Assembly (NCBI GenBank): GCA_014904845.1
Contig: MU119205.1
Span: forward strand, 372,001 to 436,000
Direction: 5' to 3'
DNA length: 64,000 bases
Source of the DNA: Acephala macrosclerotiorum
Lineage: Eukaryota; Ascomycota; Leotiomycetes; Helotiales; Mollisiaceae
The position numbers and the translations under genes were made by a program. The notes beneath the pieces are model-generated. The model was not told the origin of the DNA, did no database searches, and saw nothing but the letters and a program-made list of their open reading frames with translations. Below, piece by piece: positions 37,672 to 49,146 of the stretch (positions are counted from its first letter, which is position 1; each line of letters opens with the position of its first letter).

Positions 37672-39343
37672 GTGAGCTTCCTCGCTGCCCCTTTTCAAGC
37701 GAGCCTTGAGAATCGCGAGCTAGGAGCAGGTGACACGGAGCCGAGACGCGGGGTGGGATGGAGCAGGGCGGGTAGAACTTGAGAAGGAAAGAGAAGGAGG
37801 AAAGGAAGAAGGGATGTATTGAAAGGGATTGGTTTCATGAATATACGAACGACGAATAAATGGGAGGGAAGGATGCGCGACACGCTTTGTGGCATTTTCA
37901 TGGGAATTGGCGCGAATGATACCACTTTGATTTTTAACTTCATGGGGAGATAGATATGAAAGGTGGAGGGTTTAATGATAATTTGATAGATTATACGGAG
38001 ATCTTATCTTTTATGGTGATCATGATATAATATAAGTGAGTGCAAGGTTGGAGTGAGGTGGAGGGTTTGGAAATGTTTGCAACTCGGACTTGAGAAACAT
38101 TCCATCCTCTTTGAAAGCGGTAGTACTTCAAGGAGATGAAACATCATTGCCTGTCCAAGGGATATGACAATGCTTTGATAGGAAGTTGGATTCTGATGTT
38201 CTGCTGTGAGTGGGTTATTCGGTTAGCGAGGTAAGTTCAAGCATCAGGGATGGGCTATAGCTACGGCGAGACACCCATACAGTTCCAACATTAAGTTTCC
38301 TATTTTCCATTTCTATGATCCAATATCAATGTTTCGTCTCTGAAGTGCTCATACAACTTAATGTCGTGACTACTCAATAAGGCGCTTTAGCGAATCTCCT
38401 CTCTCAACCCAAACGCCCCTCATAAACCATCCAGCGACTATCAATAGAGTACCAGAACCTCCATTGAACTCTGAAATTTTTTGACGACGTGCAACAAAAA
38501 AAAAATCTCAATGTCCCTTCTAACCTAGGACATTCACCCTTTTTTTGAAGCGATCCATGCAGAAGAGCCAAGCGAGAGCAGTGGAGATTCTGGATAGAGA
38601 CATGATGTAGGAGGTATAGGCAACGGGAATCGAAGCGTGTTTATCTTGCAATACCCATAGACTCAGGACTAATTTTTCCTTTCGCTGGGTTCGTTTTAGC
38701 TTGCGGACGTGAGCAGCGGCCGCTTTAACCTGAGCACAGGGTGAGCTAGCCTGAGTCTAGAGTGAGCAGCCGGAGCACATATTGGGGAGCTATTTTAACA
38801 CTCTGAAGGGGCTGATTTGGCTCCCACCAAGCCCGGGTACACTTTCCAAGTTCTATCCCTTTATTTTCCGTACTGAGCACGGGTTTTTATTTTAGCTCCC
38901 TTACGCCCGAGATTCTTTCGCAACTATTTTTGTATTCACTTTTCATAAATCTATGTAATGGGCGGAAGGACTGTGGGCAGCAGGAGGGATCCTAATATGG
39001 CAGAGTGCATAGCTCATAGCAGCGTGTAGGGTAGGTTTGGAGAAGAGTATGGGTATATTCCACCGTCAGTTGAGAACTCGTATTTAGGTGATATTGGTGG
39101 AGAATGCACTGAGACAGTGATTAATGTGGGAATGAGGTCTCACGCTCGATCGAGTATCGGCTCATATAGGTTGTCTCAGCTGGACTGGATGCACTAGTGA
39201 ATTCACTTTATCAAGGGAACATTCCCACTTAGCTAGACGGGCAGATTAGACATCACAATACCACTCCTTTTGCCCTCTCAACTGATACTTCCTGCCCATC
39301 AATTCCAGTTATTTGTTTCCAAGTTCGAATCCGAATTTGAGTA
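37672..39343. other. Intergenic region, no gene seen
   Basis: About 1.7 kb with purine-rich 3' sequence (37750-37830), AT-rich stretches and a GC-richer block at 38695-38830. No intact ORF or clear repeat was identified. Confidence 0.5.
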
Positions 39344-41841
39344 TCATTCTGATGCTGATTCCGATTCTGTCTCCCACTCATCGTCTTCGCTGCCAGCATT
39401 GGCGGTGGTAGCCTCGGCGTAGTAAGGGCAAAGATCCTCCATGCCCTCCCAGAGTTCCTTGAAGATCTGAAGAGTATATCGACCAGTGAGACCACTGTAT
39501 GAAGCTCGGTGAGGGTAAGACTCCCTGAATTCGTGAACATTGTAGCCTGTTGCTGCCAGGGCAGCATCCCAGACATCACCTGCGTAACTGTCGTAAGTCG
39601 GAAAGGGCCGTTCATTGTCTTGGTATGCAATTGCTGAGCATGAGCGTTTATTGAAGATAGCGTGGACATTAGCTCCCTGTCGAATAAGGTACTTTATACA
39701 CTCGAACTCTTCTTTCCAAGTGGGATAACAATTTGCGAAGAGAAGTAACTGCTGCAAACTTGTCTTTCCATAATCATTAACGGCGTCAATGTCGATTCCC
39801 TTGTCGACCAGAAGCTTAACTTTTATAAAATTTGCATTGACGACTGCATAATGAAGCAATGAATCTCCATCCATCGATTTGTGGTTAATATGCATAAATG
39901 GCTGTGCCAGAGTTAAAATTGCCGTGGCGAATTCCTTTGCAAAGTGAATGTTAGTAAATCCTGCTTGCAGAGTGGGGTAGGCTAAAATTACTGGCGCATA
40001 GTCATGGAATGAATCTGAGGCAGCTTCACCCAGCAAGGGATCAGCCCCATTTTCCAGGGGTAGCTTGTAACATTGGAGCAGATCACATTTGCCGTCCACT
40101 TTGATTTCACCGTAGATTGCTCCAAGAGGTGTTCTTTCGGGGTAGGGCCGTGTTAGCAGTTAAATCAATGTTGGAGAGTCTAATTTAAATAGGCTCCACT
40201 AATGGTGGCTTACGTTGCAGGAAAATCCTTATCGGATTTCTGTAAATGTCTTTCTGACGCCATGTCATCAATATCCGCACCTTGGTCTATCAAGAAAACG
40301 CATATTTCACGTCGACCAGCTTCGGAGGCATACTATTGAGTAAGTTTCAGGACCTTGAACTGCAAGAATTTGTAAGTCACTCACATGAAGGAGCGACGCC
40401 CCTACTTCATCTCGGTCCCGTAATGAAGCTTTACCGTTATTAAGAAGTTGTATAAACTGGTCCAGGCGCCCTGTGCGAACACACTCGAATACTTCGGAGT
40501 TGCTTGGGATAGTTCGATATAGCGAGATGCTTGGCATTAAGGTGAATTGGCCTCTCCACTGGGGTGAAAAAGCTTCCTTAACACCCGCCTTAAGCAACAT
40601 GCCGGACGAGGCACGACCTCGGATCAGTAGCGTGATCCCAGTATGCTTTTCCTTGGACCAAAGGATAGCGCTGCTCATTTTGTGCCCAGGTCGTCCACTC
40701 TGACTTCTCCTCCAGATGTTTTTGTTGATCGCTAAGCTTCCATGATGGCTCTGGATCAAGGTTTCCGTGCTCTCATAGCCCATAACCTGGCCTGTACTAG
40801 GGATCGAATCTTTCATTTCTAGAGGCTGGTTAAAAAATACTAGGAAACGTTCGTATTAGATTACCGCTCACCCCTTAGATTTACGTTGATAGATGATGCA
40901 TTAGTGAAATGAGCTGCCAACTGTTTTAGTTGCCGAGAGAGTGTCTTGACATTAGTTGCCGAGAGGGGCTCTTGTGTGAACGAAGTTGCTAAGAAACTTT
41001 TCCTGACCGATCCAAGGAGATCTTCAATGAGCTCGATCATGTCTCCTGCATTAGAAGTAGGAATGGTGCGTCTTTCTTCTCCAAGCAATTCAAAAAGTTG
41101 GTTTAAGTGATTCGAGAGCCCGGAACTCCAGGCATCTACCTCTCCGGGTTGGTCTCGACATTCCATCTTGTTGTTATGTAGTGGGGAATGAGCAATGCTT
41201 GCGTTCATCTGTTCACACAACTGTGTGAGTTGGTCCAGGCGACACGACAACGTTGATATCTCAGCTACTCGCGGGGCCATAGTAGTCAATGTCTGGTGAA
41301 TTTCGGATTGGCATGCAACCATATCCGCCTGCGCCGTTGATGATGACATTGCGGCGACATCTGAGGCAACCTTAATCATAGTTTGCTCAATCTCTCGTTG
41401 TTGTAGACTCATGTCTCTCAGAGTCGTCATCGAGCGAACATTGCAGTGCAGGCTCAAAATGTTAACGTGCCCTGTAACGACAGTGGTCATGTATGGTATA
41501 TCCTTCTCTTTGAACGCAAGTTTCAGCCGTTTCCAGACCTTACCACACCGCTTTTCTTTAGGTGGAACGTAGATTCGCCCAATCTCGGCCTCAAAGCGTT
41601 GAATATCATTGACGCATCGTTGAACGAGGGCAAGTAAAGAGCCCGATGTCGTTATAGGAGAAGTCGTCAGACCAGGGCTATTATACATTTGCTCGAGGAG
41701 GGACTCCAGACTCTCGATTGCGCCCTGTAGATCGCCCAGCTTCGATGGGCCATCTTTGATAGCGGATATAAATTCATAGACGACTTTTACTGATTGCAAG
41801 CCGATCGACAAAAACGCGATGATACTGGCACCCGCATCCAT
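39344..41841 (-). CDS. HeLo-like (PigL_N-type) N-terminal domain plus ankyrin repeats
   Basis: Four exons on the minus strand, 41841-40872, 40818-40385, 40332-40214 and 40133-39344, encode about 770 residues. The N-terminal ~170 residues form a hydrophobic/amphipathic helical domain (IIAFLSIGLQSVKVVYEFI, KLGDLQGAIESLESLLEQM) like those at the front of fungal STAND/NLR-type and PigL proteins. A helical linker of about 150 residues follows. Ankyrin repeats occupy the C-terminal half (GASLLHYASEAGRREICVFL, DGDSLLHYAVVNANFIKVKL, GKTSLQQLLLF, CIKYLIRQGANVHAI). The tail is acidic. No NACHT or NB-ARC segment is seen. Relatives act in non-self recognition and programmed cell death or are of unknown role. 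The intron 1 acceptor (CTCTAG at 40819-40824) is the only one that keeps phase. Confidence 0.75.
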
Positions 41842-43793
41842 GTTGTGTATGAGGATAAAAAGGCAAGGCAGGAATTTGGCTCACTCTTTTCAATGGGATG
41901 CTCCAAGAACGCCCTACGAAGCTGCCTGACTCGTGGCGGAGGCTGTGTTACTGCGGGATCGAGCCTGCAGAGAGCACCATTGGGTCGGTTAGCTAGGATT
42001 TGGTGATAATTGGGCTCCATTGGTGTGCTGTCAATGGTTCGTTCGTTCGTTCTCTCGCGGCATCTCTATAGCCTCGAGATGCGCATGCGGTGTTGGCCCG
42101 ATTCAAAGTTGCAGAGTTGGTACGCAACAGACAAAACACGGGGTACAATTTAGGAGACGCCTACCTTGGGACCCTCGGATCTTGTTTGGGCTCCATAAAT
42201 ATTTTGTCAAAACTTGACAAATTTAAATTCAAGAGAACGCTTGGGTAGACTAAATGCGATCAGCTAAGGAGACGGAAGGCAGAATCACCTGACGAGATGC
42301 TCGTGGTGCTCAGGGGAACTGGCTGAGCCGAGGGTGATTAACGCCTGAGCAAGAGCGGCAAGCTTACTAACTGCATGGGAAACATCAGAGAGAGAAAATT
42401 GATTCACAATACCCAGAGATTATAAATTGGGTAGCCGAGAAAAGGAAATGAGCTGGGAAATTTGGGATGAGAATGTCCCAGGAGCTCTGGCACATCTAAA
42501 TTCTGTTTTTGACATTTGATAATTGAAGCTGCTCGACCTCGAGTCTATCAGTTGATCAAAGTTCGAACTAGGTCTTCTAATGTTTCAGACTTCCGAGGAC
42601 AATGTTGTATCTGAAGATTCAACGCGAGGGAACGTTCAACCCTACAAATCTATCTCTTGTAGCTACATCACATCTCTATCTATGGCACAATGTCATGTTA
42701 GTAAATTAGCAAAATTATAACTTCTGATTCAGAGGTGCACTCAACTATGACCTGTCGGACGTCAAAACTTGGTAGAGCTTTGACCAAAGATCGATGCAAG
42801 TACCTCATATCTCCAGACATGAACATCCCGCCAGCACTTGCATCAAATTTCTATGGAATATCCATACAAATGTAATGCCATGATCGTGCATTATCAAAAC
42901 AAAACAGAATCGGCTCTTAGACATCAAGATCCGGTGAAGCTTCCACCAAATATCGATGCAGGTCCCTTATCACCAAACGAGAATGTCCGACTCGAGGACA
43001 GAACATGAAAATCGAGTATTCACTAAAGATCGAGAAATCACATAACGGACATTCATCCATACCCTCCTCAACGCCCGAGACTTGAATCGCAAAAGAGCTA
43101 TGTCGACGAGTTCAAACACAACTCGCGAGCATCGACGCCCGGGTAAAGTAATGCTAGGCCAGAAGTTAGTACGAGTACTCGGATATACTTTCGCTAAGAT
43201 CCCTTTTTTGCTTGAAAGGAGGGGGATATCGCATCAAATGGAAATGGCACAGTAATCTTTTGGTTAGCATTGAGATTGCATGGGTCTTCTACTGTCAAGT
43301 GATGTATCAAAAATAACGGTGATCTGTTGGGGTAGACAGAGAGATACTATCTCGCTAAAGCCCCCTCACATCGCTGAGACTCGCCACCACACCCGAACTT
43401 CAAACCTCCACAACTCCACCAAAAATTTACTAAAAATCAAAAAAGAACACTCAACGTCGCGAGCAGGATCTATGGATGTTAGGAATGGCAACAAGACTGA
43501 TTTGGAATAACCTACTTGAACCTACGAGGCCGAAACCATAAGATGTCTAAAAGCGTGAGCTTTCAAGTCTTACCCATTAACCACTCTGGCATCGCGACCT
43601 GACATAAGCAAAATTTGGCTTATTTGACATTATACTAATATAGATTAAAACGTGGCTTTTGTTGGTGGGAAGTGGCTGGATGGGGCTTAGCGGGAATGCT
43701 TGGGATGAAAGCCTTGCTGTGCTACACGTGATATCTGAATATTTTCTGCTTTTCCTGTTCGTTGCTTCCTTCAACCACATTGCTGCTGTAGAG
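41842..43793. other. Gene-free region
   Basis: Nearly 2 kb lacks any credible ORF. Around 42750-42990 two diverged copies of a ~50-bp segment (TTGACCAAAGATCGATGCAA and CCACCAAATATCGATGCAGG cores) may be old duplicated sequence. The start of 41842-42060 is probably the promoter of the ankyrin gene. Confidence 0.45.
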
Positions 43794-44434
43794 ATGGCGC
43801 CTCAGAAGGGTGATAAGCCCAAGAGGCACAAGAAGAGGAAGTCTAGAACAGAAGGTAGGGATCCTACAAAAATTCCATCCAGCGCAATACTGACCAAAAC
43901 CCAGTCTCCTCAGATAGCGAAAGCGAGCCCGAAGTCCCTCAAGTCCCAGAACAAACTTCTTCACCACCCCCAGAAAAGCTTAAGAAGTCCAAAAAAGAAC
44001 CCAGGTCCTCACTCCAAGTAGTTCCCCCGTCCTCCTGTCCTAGTCATTTCTAACAATCTACCCACAGACGTCTCCCAAACAAATGACGGACGCAGAAATC
44101 TCATCAGCATTCACAAAATTCTACAGTACGTGAGATCGTGCCCTCTGTCTGAAGACATATTCAGAGCTAAGCTCTTCGCGAGCTGCAAAATCGGCACCTC
44201 AGCTCCTCGAACCCTAGATTATACTTGAAATGCCATACTGATTTATCTATAGTGCAACGCGTAACAACCGAGTTCGAAGATGATCTCGATAAGTTGCGTC
44301 AAGCGGATGATTTTAAAGATGGGGCGTTGCCGCTTTTGATTGGTGCGTTGCAGCAGGGGACGAGTTTGTTTGGGGTGGACGAGAAGAGGAGGATTGTGAT
44401 GGCGGGGTTGGAGAAAGAGAGTGGCGGTGGATGA
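43794..44434 (+). CDS. RSA3: Ribosome assembly protein 3 (Rsa3-like)
   Basis: Four exons, 43794-43854, 43905-44017, 44068-44125 and 44253-44434, give 137 residues. A basic Lys-rich start (KPKRHKKRKSRTE) and a Ser/Glu/Pro stretch precede the Rsa3 core: AFTKFYMQRVTTEFEDDLDK, DDFKDGALPLLIGALQQG. Rsa3 works in early 60S ribosome assembly in the nucleolus. The donor of intron 2 was placed at CTCCAA|GTAGTT, because the earlier GT after CCCAG shifts the frame into a stop. The protein is shorter than yeast Rsa3 (220). Confidence 0.82.
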
Positions 44435-45043
44435 AAGGTTTTGTGAGCCTCTATTTTGACTGAAAGAGCACGCTGCGTCCAGACTGCTCTGATGCCGAAT
44501 CCGTTGGTTTCATTGGAAGCTACAGGAATGTCACGTTATTGCAGTCTGACGGATGGGGCCAAGGGCGGAGGGGTCTTGAATTTGGGAAGTGCAGAGCTGC
44601 TATTAGAGCGTACAGCATGTGGAAATGCCTAAAAAGCGGACACTATGATCAAAGTTGTTGAGTCTAGAACTATAGGCACTTCAATCATGATTCAGCCCGC
44701 CAGGAGCCTGTTTCAGTCTTCTCCAACTCTACCATTTTTAGCCAAGAGCTCGGGAGCTTAGGTCATACTAGGTGGTACAAGGAACAAAGGACTTGCAGTT
44801 CAGGGGTACAAGTACACCCAGAGAATTCTGGTCAAAGGCAGAGAATATTGGTTAGAGGGCTAGTGTCTATGAAACCGATTGGTTCTGAACCAATTTACTC
44901 AAGCGGTGCCTAGGTGGACAAGGTCGTATTGGAGCGCGGGGTTCTCTTATGTTCCTTTCTGATCATAATAACTTCATTTATCTTCATCGTTTCTTCGTTA
45001 TTTCGTTCTAGTTAGTTGCAAGCTGTGACAAAGCAAAGCTCAA
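44435..45043. other. Intergenic region
   Basis: The 609 bp between RSA3 and the methyltransferase gene hold no supported gene; the promoter of the latter should lie here. Confidence 0.5.
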
Positions 45044-46029
45044 ATGGCTTCGAAAAAGGAGATATATGTCTTCAGCAAACGAGACGAAGAAGAATCCTCA
45101 AGGCAAACCCCCTCCCGCGGCGCTCTGCAGTGTATTAACAGCTGCAGGTTGAACTTCCAAGATGCCATTGCCCTCAAAGTCAGCAATGGAATGCTGGTTC
45201 ATCCATTCATACCACTGTCGAGCTTGAAAGCTGTAGCCGATATTGGTACTGGCACAGGGTAATTGTTCCAACTATCCTGTTTCTCCGAAGTAGTGCTAAC
45301 ACATGACAGCATCTGGCTAGACGAACTTCAACCCCAGGTCTCACCAGAAACTCGTCTTGATGGATTCGACATGTCAGCTGCGCAATTTTCAGCCAAGAGC
45401 AAAGGCACATTCATCCTTCAGAACTTTCTGGAGCCGTTCCCAGCCGAGTATCATGGACTGTATGACTTGGCGCATATCAGGTACATGGTCGTCGCGCTGA
45501 AGGGATGGCAATATCGACAGGCCATTGAGAATTTGATTACAATAATCAGTCAAGAATCTTCTCTTTCATCGAGGCGAGTGTGGGCTAATACCAAGCAGAA
45601 CCCGGCGGTCATCTCCAATGGGACGACTTTGACTACGAACGCTTCATCACTGTCGGGCCTCCAGCGCCTGTGCATAACGAACTTCACGAACTGGGCAAGC
45701 GTTTCCTCATAGGCGTACACATGAGCATTCATTGTTCTCGCGAAATTCTCGACGGTATGAAACAAGAAGGACTCGAAGATGTGGTAAGAGATGAACGAAA
45801 CTCCTACTGGTATACTTCCTTGGCTGTTGATGCACAGAGATGGGCTTGGTGGTCGTTTGATGAGATTATTGAGAAGGCTCTGGTGTGGTCAGGTACGGCG
45901 AAAGACGAAGAAACTGCTGCGAAGATGACGAAGGAGAAGCTTGATAGTTTGGAAGAGGAGTATCAGGGTGGTGTTGTACCGAATTTTCCTCAGAGAATTG
46001 TCATTGGTAGAAAACCGCTGTCAGGATGA
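45044..46029 (+). CDS. SAM-dependent methyltransferase of the fungal LaeA-like/UMTA type
   Basis: Three exons, 45044-45258, 45310-45548 and 45599-46029, encode 294 residues. The SAM-binding motif I is VADIGTGTGIWLDEL, completed across intron 1 (GG|C). Later come LDGFDMSAAQF, FPAEYHGLYDLAHIRYMV and KPGGHLQWDDFDY, the latter formed across intron 2. This pattern matches class I methyltransferases common in fungal secondary metabolism. No biosynthetic backbone gene lies nearby in the window, so the substrate is unknown. The ORF is intact. Confidence 0.85.
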
Positions 46030-46390
46030 TTTGGAGCAGGACAGCTTCGCTGGTTAGAAATTTCAATGTTCCTGCCTTTGCGGAACTTTCAAAGTGGTAG
46101 CGACGAGATACTATGCTATTGAACCAGTCTACAACGGGAAGGATGGTTTAGTCCTCGCTCCTTCCTCTAGAGTTAGAAAGAACAAGTTCTCGCTAGCTTA
46201 CCTCCTCGTTCTTTCCCTCTCAGTTCGTTGCTGCTTAAGTAGTACTTTTTCGAGCGCTTTCGTTCTAATCCTATACACGACAAAAGAGCATTCACGTTCG
46301 CTCGCCGCACTCACATCTCTACATCAATCAATCATCTCTCAAGCTTCAAACTCACTCTCATCAAAGTCCCTTCTCAGATAGAACATCACA
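46030..46390. promoter_or_regulatory. Promoter and CT-rich leader of the 46391 gene
   Basis: Pyrimidine-rich sequence (46195-46380) lies just ahead of an ATG in CACAATGTC context. This is typical of fungal promoters; no specific site is assigned. Confidence 0.35.
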
Positions 46391-47041
46391 ATGTCCGACT
46401 CAAATCACCCAAGCGGAGAGCCAGATGACAACGATGAACCCAGCACCTCTGCTCATTCCCCACGTCTCATGCCACCGGACGAGATACCTGACGGTACGCC
46501 TGGCGAACTTCTACGAGCCTCGCAGTCCAATGGCGACGACGACAACCAAAGCAATCAACCACCTGCTCCTGTCGCTGCCACCAATTTCCCGGATGACTTG
46601 GAAGAAGAGATGATCTTCGCAATGTCACCTCACGAAGAGAACGGTCCATCGGCTCCGGGTGCAGGCAGTTCGAATGTCCCTACGACGGATACACATCAAG
46701 CAATGCCTCTGAGACTTCACAATCAACGCCAATTGACACCTGCCGTTGCAGATATTCGTCGATCGGAACCTTCGGCTCGGGATATAGTGCCTCGTGCTGT
46801 TCCCACACAAGCTTATGTTCCAGCTCATGTTCCAGCTCATGTTCCAGCTTTGGCTAGGACATTGGGTGGTGACGGAACTGCCGATACGGCTGGAATACAC
46901 CCTTCTGAATGTCCCGAAGGACGTGGGACAAAGAAAAAAGGTAGCTGGAATTTTCTTGCTGAGTTGTGGGAACGCATGCAGTCGAAGAAGAAGAAATCTA
47001 AGGATGAAAGCAAGGGACCGAAGAAAGAAGACGAGCAATGA
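46391..47041 (+). CDS. Uncharacterised low-complexity protein
   Basis: A single exon of 216 residues opens with an ATG in good context (ACAATG). The protein is rich in Pro, Asp, Ser and Asn and is predicted disordered. A short ordered-looking segment (SWNFLAELWERMQSKKKK) and a highly basic, then acidic, tail end it. A 12-bp repeat (GTTCCAGCTCAT, 46817-46849) encodes VPAH repeats. I do not recognise a family. An intact 216-codon frame with a strong start supports a real gene, but it could be lineage-specific. The C-terminal Lys-rich part could be a nuclear localisation signal (inference). Confidence 0.55.
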   Translation: MSDSNHPSGEPDDNDEPSTSAHSPRLMPPDEIPDGTPGELLRASQSNGDDDNQSNQPPAPVAATNFPDDLEEEMIFAMSPHEENGPSAPGAGSSNVPTTDTHQAMPLRLHNQRQLTPAVADIRRSEPSARDIVPRAVPTQAYVPAHVPAHVPALARTLGGDGTADTAGIHPSECPEGRGTKKKGSWNFLAELWERMQSKKKKSKDESKGPKKEDEQ

Positions 47042-47321
47042 TCCACAGACGCTGGGACAGTGATAGAAGGTTGAAGGGAGGACGTTTTCTTATTGCGGCA
47101 TTCATACAAATTTGGGGGTATTGGTTCTGGTCCTTGACCGATGGAAAAGTATGGCATAGGGTTTGGCACAACTGTATTTTATCATTATGGTCACAACGGC
47201 TCACGGACCGATTGATCTCAATAGCAACGGACATTGCATTGAATATCTTCCTTCATATCATGGAAGCTATTGTGACCTGCGACTACTCTCCTCCCCGAAT
47301 CTAGTCCTTCCGCAGCTACAT

Positions 47322-47780
47322 TTAAGCAGCGATCGTGACCTCGACTTCGACACCAGCCTCAATATTGATGATGATCTGCTTGACGACCTCGGTAGGAGCA
47401 TTGAGACTGACATATTAGCAAAATTCTTCCAATACTTTTCCAGCAACTACGTACTCAATCAAACGCTTGTGGATTCTCATCTCGAAAGTATCCCAAGTCT
47501 TGGATCCTTCACCACAGGGAGTCTTTCGGGTAGTGACCTTGAGAGTCTTGGTTGGGAGGCGAACGGGACCCTTGACGCGGAGGTCCTTGGTCTTGGCACG
47601 CTCGATGAGTTCCTGGCAGACCTTCTCGAGGGATTGGACTTTTCGGCTGGTCAAGGTGATTCTGATCTTGTGGGTTTTCTATCGCAGATTCAGTCAGTTG
47701 GCGCTCGAAATTTTCGTAGTGGGTTGGAAACGTACTGGGCCCTCGCCGAATTCCTTGTCGGGGTTCTTTTGGTAGGACAT
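47322..47780 (-). CDS. RPS20: 40S ribosomal protein S20 (uS10)
   Basis: Three exons on the minus strand, 47780-47736, 47678-47455 and 47406-47322, give 117 residues. [57 protein letters not shown] and a VEVEVTIAA tail are diagnostic for uS10/S20 of the small ribosomal subunit. An apparent internal stop is removed by the 48-nt second intron (GTACGT donor, GCTAAT branch, GTCAG acceptor), which yields [13 protein letters not shown]. The small first exon and early intron are typical of ribosomal protein genes. Confidence 0.95.
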
Positions 47781-48561
47781 TTTGTCAGAGATTCTGCACG
47801 ACTCGATCTTTTAAGTTCAAAAACTTAAAAAATCAGCTAAGTGATGTAGAATCAAGGTAGTCTTAGAGGTGTTTGTAGAATGGAAACAGTCAAGTCGCGA
47901 TTTCTTGAAGGTGGTGTTGTGCGAAAGGCTAACTGTATTGAGCTAGCGTAATATGGCTTGGACTGCTACATGCACGTGATCAAAAATATTTTCCATCCCG
48001 CCATCATATAGTGGGATGTCCCTCGTGCCTCGCGCCATGCCCTGCCTTTAACGACTTGAACTTTGAAATGATATAAAACTTTTAATTTATAGAGTTTTTA
48101 GTCGCACCGGCTCCGGTGGCGCGAGCGTTCCCCCCCGGGCTCTACGGGGAGCTTTACGAAGAGAGTTCTAAACTACGGGAGCTTTAAATACTAAAAGCGA
48201 CACATCTTGGCGTTTCTTGGCAAAACCTTGGCGCAAAAACGTGCCGCAAATATCACGTTTTATTACGTAACCTCTACGTGGACTTTTTTTCCCCTAGCAG
48301 GAAACCTTTAACTATCGTCAAAGGCACTATCGTCAAAGGCACTATGGTAAAAGCACACCCAGCTAAAAGTACTTTTCAACCAGCTCCAAAAATCAACTCT
48401 AGTCCAGATTTCCCCCAAGCCATCTATATTCCATGTATAACTCCCAGACACCTCTGACGATCGTGGGCCACGATGCCTACAACTGTCCGCCCTCCCTTCT
48501 CAATACACCTCTGAGAATCGGGGGCGCCCATTCCTACAACCCCCCGCCTCAAAAGTACTTT
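47781..48561. other. Repeat-bearing intergenic region
   Basis: The near part is the RPS20 promoter. From about 48090 the sequence changes: a CACCGG/CCGGTG palindrome (48106-48119 region), clustered CTTGGC repeats, tandem repeats (48310-48350) and longer direct repeats (48365-48566). This looks like remnants of mobile or repeated DNA; no ORF is supported. Confidence 0.5.
48310..48350. repeat. Short tandem repeat, ~17-bp unit
   Basis: ACTATCGTCAAAGGC occurs twice in tandem with a degenerate third copy beginning ACTATGGTAAAA. The unit is too short to classify. Confidence 0.7.
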
Positions 48562-48566
48562 TCAAC
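48365..48566. repeat. Direct repeats framing duplicated sequence
   Basis: The 16-mer AAAAGTACTTTTCAAC occurs at 48365-48380 and exactly again at 48551-48566. Between them two diverged copies of a ~43-bp segment (CACCTCTGA...TACAAC...CCGCC) lie in tandem. The core AAAAGTACTTTT is palindromic. Confidence 0.65.
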
Positions 48567-48912
48567 GACGTGCAATGACAGGAGCGTCATTTCGTCCTGT
48601 GCTGTGTTGGCTCATGAACTGCTGGTGTGCTTCTGACAAGACTTCTGCTACAAGTTCGTCTTGCGGTCCTTGGTGCGCCATTGACAGAGCCTCGCGGTAT
48701 AATTTAGCCAGTCTCCATTCATTCTCAAACCACCGACACTTTGGATCCTTAATCATTCGAAGGATAGAGCTGACTAGCTGAGCGAGATCTAAAAAGGCAT
48801 AGAGCCTCCCATCCCGTGGGTCTGTCTTTGAAAGGTAGTTTGTTCCAAGAGCACGGATGCGGGCATACTCTTCAGTAAAGGCAGGAACTGGTTGACGGGA
48901 GGGCCCACTCGG
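48562..48912 (-). pseudogene. Orphan gene fragment, C-terminal part of an unknown protein
   Basis: A minus-strand frame runs open for 116 codons from after a TGA (48913-48915) to a stop at 48562. It reads like real protein (EYARIRALGTNYLSKTDPRD, KDPKCRWFENEWRLAKLYRE) with normal composition, but lacks a start codon at its front; the first ATG comes late (48756-region). I do not recognise the family. It lies beside the repeat-rich stretch, so it may be the tail of a gene truncated by a rearrangement or part of a degraded mobile element. A missed upstream exon is possible. Confidence 0.45.
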
Positions 48913-49146
48913 TCACGTGTCGAGCTTGTCACGCTAGCTCTGTATAGTTAGTTCATTTTAGCCTTGCTGCACTGTATTGTCATACATCGATTTTTGGATG
49001 CGTTCGGGGCTGATGAAGATTCATGACTCAAACGGCGTGGAAGTTGGGCATTTTCGATTCTATGTTCATATTAAGTCAATGCCCTGGTCCACTTGGGACT
49101 TCCATTCTTTGACGCTTTTCAAATCACTCCTCGAAAATTCCCGAAA

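Noticed and set aside
38695..38830. GC-rich block suspected as a transposon end
   Set aside because: No terminal repeats, target duplication or coding remnants could be identified.
42740..42990. Possible repeat pair in the gene-free region
   Set aside because: The two ~50-bp segments are too diverged to claim a repeat family by eye; mentioned only in the region note.
47407..47454. In-frame stop inside RPS20
   Set aside because: It lies in a 48-nt intron with good donor, branch and acceptor; removing it restores [13 protein letters not shown].
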